Assembly: GCF_017163705.1 (NCBI RefSeq)
Contig: NZ_JAFIWB010000035.1
Span: 1-42,817 of the forward strand
Length of the DNA: 42,817 nucleotides
Origin: Xanthomonas bonasiae
GTDB taxonomy: Bacteria; Pseudomonadota; Gammaproteobacteria; Xanthomonadales; Xanthomonadaceae
Direction: 5' to 3'
Of the stretch, positions 37,549 to 42,817 are shown one piece after another; position 1 is the first letter of the stretch; each line of letters begins with the position of its first letter. Below the pieces are notes generated by a model. That model had not been told where the DNA came from. It did no database searches and saw nothing but the letters and a program-made list of their open reading frames with translations. Both the position numbers and the translations under genes were made by a program.

Positions 37549-38028
37549 ATGAAGGACGGCGACACCCTGGACCGCACCACGCTGGCACTGCCGCTGGCGT
37601 TGTCCGGCGGCGCCAGCGCCACGCTCGGCGATTACGCCGGCCGCTGGCTGGTGCTGTATTTCTATCCGAAGGACAGCACCCCCGGCTGCACCACCGAGGG
37701 CATCGACTTCAACGCGCTGCTGCCGCAGTTCGAGCAGGCCAACGCCGCCGTGCTCGGCGTCTCGCGCGATTCGCTGAAGTCGCACGACAACTTCTGCGCC
37801 AAGCAGGGCTTCCGCTTCCCGTTGGTCAGCGACGCCGACGAGGCCCTGTGCCGCGCGTTCGACGTGATCAAGGAAAAGAACATGTACGGCCGCCAGGTGC
37901 TCGGCATCGAGCGCAGCACCTTCCTCATCTCGCCCTCGGGCCGGCTGCTGCGCAGCTGGCGCAAGGTCAAGGTTCCCGGCCACGCCCAGGCCGTGTTCGA
38001 CGCACTGCAGGCCGCCGCCCAGCAGTGA
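37549..38028 (+). CDS. bcp: Thiol peroxidase, Bcp/PrxQ family
   Basis: This 159-residue peroxiredoxin reduces hydrogen peroxide and organic hydroperoxides with thioredoxin. The peroxidatic cysteine is C47 in YPKDSTPGCTTEG. The second cysteine found five residues later in Escherichia coli Bcp is missing; instead C83 in HDNFCAKQGF is available as resolving cysteine, as in the Xanthomonas PrxQ type. The start is ATG with GGAGGA in front. It follows gcvR, probably in one transcript. Confidence 0.95.
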   Translation: MKDGDTLDRTTLALPLALSGGASATLGDYAGRWLVLYFYPKDSTPGCTTEGIDFNALLPQFEQANAAVLGVSRDSLKSHDNFCAKQGFRFPLVSDADEALCRAFDVIKEKNMYGRQVLGIERSTFLISPSGRLLRSWRKVKVPGHAQAVFDALQAAAQQ

Positions 38029-38112
38029 TCATTCGCGTTTCCCGCACGTCGCATCACCCTGCCCTGCGCAGGCCGTGATGGTCTTTCCCTGTCCCACTCC
38101 CAGGAATCCACG

Positions 38113-39513
38113 ATGACCCGAGGCAAGCGCATCTACGTGCTGGATACCAACGTGCTGATGCACGACCCGACCGCGCTGTTCAAGTTCGAGGAACACGACG
38201 TGTTCCTGCCGATGCAGGTGATCGAGGAGCTGGACAACGCCAAGAAGGGCATGTCCGAAGTCAGCCGCAACGCGCGCCAGGTCAGCCGTTTCCTCAACGA
38301 GCTGATCGAGGGCGCCGGCGCCGAGCAGATCGAGTCGGGCATCCCGCTCAGCCATCCGCAGGGCATCCAGCTCAAGAGCAGCGGCAGCATCGGCCGGCTG
38401 TACTTCCAGACCCGCCCGGTCGAGCCCGGGCGCAGCTTCGGCACCGTGGCGCCGGACAACAAGATCCTGGCCGCGGTGCTGGCGCTGCGCGAGGACGGCC
38501 CGGAAACGCCGGTGATCCTGGTGTCCAAGGACATCAACCTGCGGATCAAGGCGGCGATCAGCGGCCTGATCGCCGAGGACTACGAGAACGACCGCGCGCT
38601 CGACGATTTCAGCCTGCTGTACACCGGCGCGATCGAGCTGCCGGAGGATTTCTGGCAGAAGCACAACCAGGACCTGCGCAGCTGGAGCGACAAGGGCCGC
38701 ACCTGCTACGAGATCGCGCTGGCCGACGACGAGGACTGGTATCCGAACCAGTACCTGTACCTGCCCGGCGACGACGAAGTGGAACTGCGCGTGGTCAAGG
38801 TCAGCGGCGAGCGCAAGGCGACGCTGGCCTTGGTCGACGACTTCCGCAGCGGCCAGCACGCGGTGTGGGGCATCGCCGCGCGCAACCGCGAACAGAACTT
38901 CGCGCTCAACGCGCTGATGGATCCGGAAATCGACTTCGTCACCCTGCTCGGCACCGCCGGCACCGGCAAGACCCTGCTGGCGCTGGCGGCGGGCCTGGCG
39001 CAGACCATGGACCAGCAGCGCTACCGCGAGATCATCATGACCCGCGCCACGGTCAGCGTCGGCGAGGACATCGGGTTCCTGCCCGGCACCGAGGAAGAGA
39101 AGATGACGCCGTGGATGGGCGCGCTGACCGACAACCTGGAAGTGCTGACCCACAACCAGGAAGGCGGCGCCTGGGGCCGCGCGGCGACCAACGACCTGCT
39201 CGCCAGCCGGATCAAGATCCGCTCGATGAACTTCATGCGCGGACGCACCTTCCTGTCGCGCTACCTGATCCTGGACGAAGCGCAGAACCTGACCCCGAAG
39301 CAGATGAAGACGCTGATCACCCGCGCCGGCCCCGGCACCAAGATCGTGTGCCTGGGCAATGTCGAGCAGATCGACACGCCGTACCTGACCGAGACCACCT
39401 CGGGCCTGACCTATGCGGTGGACCGGTTCAAGGCCTGGCCGCACAGCGCGCACGTCACCCTGCGCCGCGGCGAGCGCTCGCGCCTGGCCGACTACGCCTC
39501 GGAGGTCCTGTGA
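38113..39513 (+). CDS. PIN-PhoH protein (predicted RNA-acting ATPase with nuclease domain)
   Basis: This 466-residue protein joins an N-terminal PIN-type RNase domain (about 5-140; acidic [10 protein letters not shown] and [11 protein letters not shown]) to a C-terminal PhoH ATPase. The Walker A motif GTAGTGKT is at 280-287 and Walker B LILDEAQN lies near 392. This PhoH2 arrangement is linked to RNA unwinding and cleavage in other bacteria. It is 84 bp after bcp and its TGA overlaps the GTG start of the next gene. Cellular target unknown. Confidence 0.93.
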   Translation: MTRGKRIYVLDTNVLMHDPTALFKFEEHDVFLPMQVIEELDNAKKGMSEVSRNARQVSRFLNELIEGAGAEQIESGIPLSHPQGIQLKSSGSIGRLYFQTRPVEPGRSFGTVAPDNKILAAVLALREDGPETPVILVSKDINLRIKAAISGLIAEDYENDRALDDFSLLYTGAIELPEDFWQKHNQDLRSWSDKGRTCYEIALADDEDWYPNQYLYLPGDDEVELRVVKVSGERKATLALVDDFRSGQHAVWGIAARNREQNFALNALMDPEIDFVTLLGTAGTGKTLLALAAGLAQTMDQQRYREIIMTRATVSVGEDIGFLPGTEEEKMTPWMGALTDNLEVLTHNQEGGAWGRAATNDLLASRIKIRSMNFMRGRTFLSRYLILDEAQNLTPKQMKTLITRAGPGTKIVCLGNVEQIDTPYLTETTSGLTYAVDRFKAWPHSAHVTLRRGERSRLADYASEVL

Positions 39514-40004
39514 ACGCCGCCGGCGCGTGCCGTCTCGGCGGCGCGGCGCTGGCCCTGGCCCTGCTCGGCGCGTGCACCACCACGCGCGGGCCGGCCAGCG
39601 TGCCGACCGCGATCAAGGCCGGGCAATCGTGGATCGTCACCCGCAACAGCACCGCCGCGCAGGTGCTCGATACCTGCTCGCGCGACAGCCCGGCGCGCCA
39701 CGACGGCGCGGTGAGCGGCTATTGGGTGCCGAGCGTGGAGCAGATCGCACAGCTGGAAACCCGGCTGGCGCAACTGCAGCCGGACATCGCCGATCCGGCC
39801 GGCGCCGACCGCCAGTACGTCGGCATCCTCTACCGCGGCAAGCAGGCGATCTACGTCAACGCGTTCAAGCCGCACGACGACAGCGACCTGGATCCCAGCG
39901 TCGACGCGGTGCGCGTGTGCGGCGGCGGCGGCGGCTTCTGGGGCGCGGTGTTCGACCCGGACACCGGCACGTTCTCCGAGATCGCCGTCAACGGCGCGAA
40001 GTAG
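39510..40004 (+). CDS. Small lipoprotein of unknown function
   Basis: This 164-residue protein starts at a GTG overlapping the phoH stop (GTGA). The N-terminus has a lipoprotein signal with LLGAC as lipobox, so it is probably anchored in the outer or inner membrane. The mature part has two further cysteines (DTCSRDS and VRVCGGGGG) that could form a disulfide and a glycine run near the C-terminus. I recognise no family. The overlap suggests coupled translation with the PIN-PhoH gene, though a joint function is not evident. Confidence 0.8.
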   Translation: MNAAGACRLGGAALALALLGACTTTRGPASVPTAIKAGQSWIVTRNSTAAQVLDTCSRDSPARHDGAVSGYWVPSVEQIAQLETRLAQLQPDIADPAGADRQYVGILYRGKQAIYVNAFKPHDDSDLDPSVDAVRVCGGGGGFWGAVFDPDTGTFSEIAVNGAK

Positions 40005-40073
40005 GCCGCGACGCATGCGCCGCCAGCCCCCGCCCAGCCTGTCGCGCGCCGCGCCGCGGCGCCGCACCGGCGC

Positions 40074-40742
40074 ATGAACTTCGAGTTGCCGCGCTGGGCC
40101 TGGGCGTTCGCCGGCGCGCTGGCCTGCGTCGCCGGCATGGTCAACGTGGTCGGCTATCTGGGCTTCGAGCACCAGGCGGTGACCCACCTGACCGGCACCA
40201 CCACCCTGCTCGGCGCGGCGCTGGCCGATGGCGACATGCGCGTGATCGGCAACCTGCTGGGCGTGGTGCTGGCCTTCCTCGGCGGCGCCGTGCTCAGCGG
40301 CATCGTGGTGCAGGACAGCCGGCTGCGCCTGGGCCGCCGCTATGGCGTGGCGCTTGCCTTGGAAGCATTGCTGCTGCTGGCGGCGATGCAGGCGTTCAAG
40401 CAGCAACAGCTCGTCGGCGCGCTGTTCGCCGCCACCGCCTGCGGCCTGCAGAACGCGATGACCACCACCTACAGCGGCGCGGTGGTGCGCACCACCCACC
40501 TGACCGGCATGTTCACCGACCTGGGCATCGGCCTGGGCCAGGCCCTGCGCGGCCTGCCGCTGCCGCGGCGGCGCATCCGCCTGAGCCTGCTGATCATCGG
40601 CGGCTTCCTGCTCGGCGGCGTGCTCGGCGCCTGGGCCTACCGCCATGTCGGCTTCGATGCGCTGCTGGCGCCGGCGCTGCTGACCGGCCTGGTCGGCACC
40701 ATCTACGCGCTGCAGGCCCACTACCGCCGCCAGCAGCGCTGA
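40074..40742 (+). CDS. DUF1275 (YoaK-type) membrane protein
   Basis: This 222-residue protein has about six hydrophobic segments and matches DUF1275/YoaK: the N-terminal [22 protein letters not shown], the central [30 protein letters not shown], and a basic loop before the last pair of helices. Function of the family is unknown. It begins 69 bp after the lipoprotein gene and ends 43 bp before thiD, with no clear promoter of its own. Confidence 0.88.
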   Translation: MNFELPRWAWAFAGALACVAGMVNVVGYLGFEHQAVTHLTGTTTLLGAALADGDMRVIGNLLGVVLAFLGGAVLSGIVVQDSRLRLGRRYGVALALEALLLLAAMQAFKQQQLVGALFAATACGLQNAMTTTYSGAVVRTTHLTGMFTDLGIGLGQALRGLPLPRRRIRLSLLIIGGFLLGGVLGAWAYRHVGFDALLAPALLTGLVGTIYALQAHYRRQQR

Positions 40743-40785
40743 CCCCGCGGTCGCCAAGCCGCGGCGGGCGCTGCACAATCGGCGC

Positions 40786-41595
40786 ATGAGCGAACCCACC
40801 GTCGTATCCGCACTGAGCATCGCCGGCACCGACTCGGGCGGCGGCGCCGGCATCCAGGCCGACCTGAAGACCTTCGCCGCGCACCGCGTGCACGGGCTGT
40901 CGGCGATCGCCGCGCTGACCGCGCAGCACACCCGCGGGGTCAGCGCCGTGCACGTGCCGCCTCTGGCGTTCCTGCGCGCGCAACTCGACGCCTGCTTCGC
41001 CGATTTCGACATCGGCGCGGTCAAGCTCGGCATGCTCGCCAACGCCGCGGTGATCCACTTGGTCGCCGACGCGCTGGAACAGCACCGCCCGCCGTTCGTG
41101 GTGCTGGACCCGGTGATGGTCGCGACCAGCGGCGCCAAGCTGCTCGAAGACGACGCGCTCGATGCGCTGCGCGGCCGCCTGCTGCCGCTGGCGACCCTGG
41201 TCACGCCGAACACGCCGGAAGCGCAGCTGCTGCTGGGCCGCACGATCGAGAACGCCGACGATGCCGAGCACGCCACCGCCGCGCTGCTCGAGGCCGGCGC
41301 GCAGGCGGTGCTGCTCAAGGGCGGCCACCTGGCCGAAGGCCATCGGGTGATCGACCGCTACGACGACGGGGTCAGCCGCAGCGAATTCAGCCATGCGCGG
41401 CTGGACTTGCAGGCGCACGGCACCGGCTGCACCCTCGCCGCGGCGATCGCCGCGCAGCTGTGCCAGGGACTGGCGCTGCCGGTGGCCTGCGAGGCAGCGA
41501 TCGACTACGTCGCCCGCGCGCTGCAGGGCGGCTACCGTCCCGGCCGCAGCGAGGTGGTGGTGCTGGACCACTTCGGCGCCGCGCGCAACGCATGA
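40786..41595 (+). CDS. thiD: Hydroxymethylpyrimidine/phosphomethylpyrimidine kinase
   Basis: This 269-residue ribokinase-fold enzyme phosphorylates HMP and HMP-P in thiamine synthesis. Motifs: [20 protein letters not shown] at the substrate site, [35 protein letters not shown], and the anion hole [13 protein letters not shown]. Length is normal. The 43-bp gap upstream is too short for a TPP riboswitch and none was seen. The TGA overlaps the next gene's ATG. Confidence 0.95.
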   Translation: MSEPTVVSALSIAGTDSGGGAGIQADLKTFAAHRVHGLSAIAALTAQHTRGVSAVHVPPLAFLRAQLDACFADFDIGAVKLGMLANAAVIHLVADALEQHRPPFVVLDPVMVATSGAKLLEDDALDALRGRLLPLATLVTPNTPEAQLLLGRTIENADDAEHATAALLEAGAQAVLLKGGHLAEGHRVIDRYDDGVSRSEFSHARLDLQAHGTGCTLAAAIAAQLCQGLALPVACEAAIDYVARALQGGYRPGRSEVVVLDHFGAARNA

Positions 41596-42443
41596 GCACG
41601 CACGCGCCGGCGAGCGGGGCGCTGCCGGCCGTCGCCGGCGACGGCCACCGCTGGACGCTGCTCGCACGCGTCCCCGCGGCGCCGCGCCAGGCGCTGCTGT
41701 GGCTGCCCGCGCTCGGCGTGGCCGCGCGCCACTATCTGCCGCTGGCCGAAGCGCTGGCCGCGCAGGGCGTGGCGGTGTTCCTGCACGAATGGCGCGGCAA
41801 CGGCAGCAGCGCGCTGCGTCCGTCGCGCGCGCAGGACTGGGGCTATCGGCAACTGCTGTGCGAGGATCTGCCGGCCAGCCACGCGGCGATCGCGCAGCAC
41901 GCCGCGTTGCCGCTGACCATCGGCGGCCACAGCCTCGGCGGGCAAATCGCCTGCTGCTACGCCGCGCTGCATCCGCAGGCCTTCGCCCAGCTGTGGCTGG
42001 TCGCCAGCGGCACGCCGTACTGGCGCCAGTTCGCCGCGCCGCGTCGCTATCTGCTGCCGCTGGCGTACCGCTTCCTGCCGTGGCTGGCGCAGCGCCAGGG
42101 CGTGCTGCACGGGCGCAGGCTCGGCTTCGGCGGGACCGAGGCGCGCTCGCTGATCGCGGACTGGGCGCGAGTGGGCCTGAGCAATCGCTATGCGGCGGCC
42201 GGCATGGCCGCGGATCTGGAAGCGCTGCTGGCGCAGGTGACCGCACCGGTGCGCGGCGTGGTGCTGCAGGACGACTGGCTGGCGCCGGCCACCTCGCTGC
42301 ACGCCCTGCTGCGCAAACTGGCGCCGCGCACGCTCGAGCTGCGCTCGCTGGATGCGGCGCAGCTGGGCGCTGCGGCCGACCATTTCGCCTGGATGAAGCG
42401 GCCGGCGGCCGTGGCGCAGGCCCTGCTCGGCAGCGCAGACTGA
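41592..42443 (+). CDS. Alpha/beta hydrolase (COG4757-like)
   Basis: This 283-residue cytosolic protein has the alpha/beta hydrolase nucleophile elbow GGHSLGGQ with S114. LHEWRGNGSS precedes it, and the likely catalytic His is in ADHFAWMK near the C-terminus. No signal peptide is present. The ATG overlaps the thiD stop (ATGA), so the genes are coupled, but the substrate cannot be inferred. The frame open upstream is a shadow of thiD. Confidence 0.88.
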   Translation: MSTHAPASGALPAVAGDGHRWTLLARVPAAPRQALLWLPALGVAARHYLPLAEALAAQGVAVFLHEWRGNGSSALRPSRAQDWGYRQLLCEDLPASHAAIAQHAALPLTIGGHSLGGQIACCYAALHPQAFAQLWLVASGTPYWRQFAAPRRYLLPLAYRFLPWLAQRQGVLHGRRLGFGGTEARSLIADWARVGLSNRYAAAGMAADLEALLAQVTAPVRGVVLQDDWLAPATSLHALLRKLAPRTLELRSLDAAQLGAAADHFAWMKRPAAVAQALLGSAD

Positions 42444-42462
42444 ATTTTTTCCGCGAAGGGCA

Positions 42463-42491
42463 TTGACGGGTCCGGGGGACTCGGTAATAAT
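42463..42491 (+). promoter_or_regulatory. Promoter of the first tRNA-Arg
   Basis: TTGACG (42463-42468) and AATAAT (42486-42491) are separated by 17 bp. The -10 ends 15 bp before the tRNA, followed by a GC-rich discriminator typical of stable RNA genes. Confidence 0.75.
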
Positions 42492-42506
42492 CCCGCTCCT
42501 GACGAC

Positions 42507-42583
42507 GCGCCCGTAGCTCAGTTGGATAGAGTACCTGGCTACGAACCAGGCGGTCGGGAGTTCGAATCTCTCCGGGCGCACCA
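42507..42583 (+). tRNA. tRNA-Arg (anticodon ACG), copy 1
   Basis: Acceptor arms GCGCCCG and CGGGCGC pair, followed by ACCA with the CCA encoded. The anticodon stem CCTGG/CCAGG holds loop CTACGAA with anticodon ACG, expected to be edited to ICG. The T-arm is CGGGAGTTCGAATCTCTCCG with one weak pair. Confidence 0.97.
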
Positions 42584-42591
42584 GTCAGATG

Positions 42592-42624
42592 AAAAACGAC
42601 AAACTCGGTTTGTCGTTTTTTTTT
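42592..42624 (+). terminator. Intrinsic terminator of tRNA-Arg copy 1
   Basis: AAAAACGACAAAC and GTTTGTCGTTTTT pair around a three-base TCG loop, followed by a total of nine T. The terminator lies nine bases after the encoded CCA. Confidence 0.93.
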
Positions 42625-42698
42625 GCGCGTTCGCCGGCTATTGCGGGCATGCGACCGCGACGTTGCGCAGCGCAACGACGCATCGGCACACGCCGCTG

Positions 42699-42727
42699 TA
42701 GACGAATCGGCAGAACTCGGGAATAAT
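42699..42727 (+). promoter_or_regulatory. Promoter of the second tRNA-Arg
   Basis: TAGACG (42699-42704) and AATAAT (42722-42727) are 17 bp apart. The -10 to tRNA distance is 15 bp, exactly as for copy 1, and the surrounding ACTCGG..AATAATCCCGC sequence is shared with it. Confidence 0.65.
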
Positions 42728-42742
42728 CCCGCGCCTGACAAC

Positions 42743-42817
42743 GCGCCCGTAGCTCAGTTGGATAGAGTACCTGGCTACGAACCAGGCGGTCGGGAGTTCG
42801 AATCTCTCCGGGCGCAC
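42743..42817 (+). tRNA. tRNA-Arg (anticodon ACG), copy 2, cut by window end
   Basis: Identical to copy 1 over all 75 visible bases. Only the last two bases of the CCA end are missing, because the window stops. It starts 236 bp after copy 1. Confidence 0.96.

Noticed and set aside
40743-40785. TPP riboswitch before thiD
   Set aside because: The gap to the previous gene is only 43 bp and has no THI-box sequence.

Overview
The window looks like chromosome of a Xanthomonas-type gammaproteobacterium (Xanthomonadaceae). Evidence: very high GC, GTAG-type REP palindromes, TonB-dependent receptors paired with plant cell wall glycosidases, and the divergent dapA-bamC / gcvR-bcp core arrangement. No phage, transposase, CRISPR array or rRNA was seen. 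The genus is inferred from gene content, not from a search.

Left part (1-6954). Three degenerate 111-bp tandem repeats (1-280) are followed by the minus-strand operon pcnB-folK-panB-panC (RNA polyadenylation, folate and pantothenate synthesis), with gene overlaps of a few bases. A tRNA-Glu(CTC) gene with its own promoter and a bidirectional terminator follows. Next is a minus-strand operon encoding a Tat-exported N-acetylmuramoyl-L-alanine amidase, the alternative GTP cyclohydrolase FolE2 and a gamma-class carbonic anhydrase. A near-perfect Zur-box palindrome lies upstream, so this is probably a zinc-starvation operon.

Centre (7210-29320). Ten minus-strand genes form a xyloglucan utilization locus. 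In transcription order they are two TonB-dependent receptors, GH74 endo-xyloglucanase, CE20-like acetylesterase, GH35 beta-galactosidase lipoprotein, GH31 alpha-xylosidase with a PA14 insert, Tat-exported GH95 alpha-L-fucosidase, xylulokinase, xylose isomerase and a xylose-type MFS symporter. The set covers backbone cleavage, outer-membrane uptake, periplasmic removal of acetyl, fucosyl, galactosyl and xylosyl groups, xylose import, and entry to the pentose phosphate pathway. Loci of this kind have been described in Xanthomonas. No backbone beta-glucosidase and no fucose catabolic gene is present here.

Right of it (29694-34576). A LysR-type regulator is divergent from a tightly packed operon for D-galactonate catabolism (KDPGal aldolase, galactonate dehydratase, SMP-30 lactonase, KDGal kinase; De Ley-Doudoroff route). 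It could consume galactose released by the GH35 enzyme, making 7210-34576 one functional island.

Right end (34728-42817). Housekeeping genes: 7Fe ferredoxin, a 28-bp-arm REP stem-loop, bamC-like lipoprotein and dapA (minus), divergent gcvR and bcp, a PIN-PhoH ATPase, a small lipoprotein, a DUF1275 membrane protein, thiD, an alpha/beta hydrolase, and two tandem tRNA-Arg(ACG) genes with matching promoters. The second is cut by the window end, two bases short.
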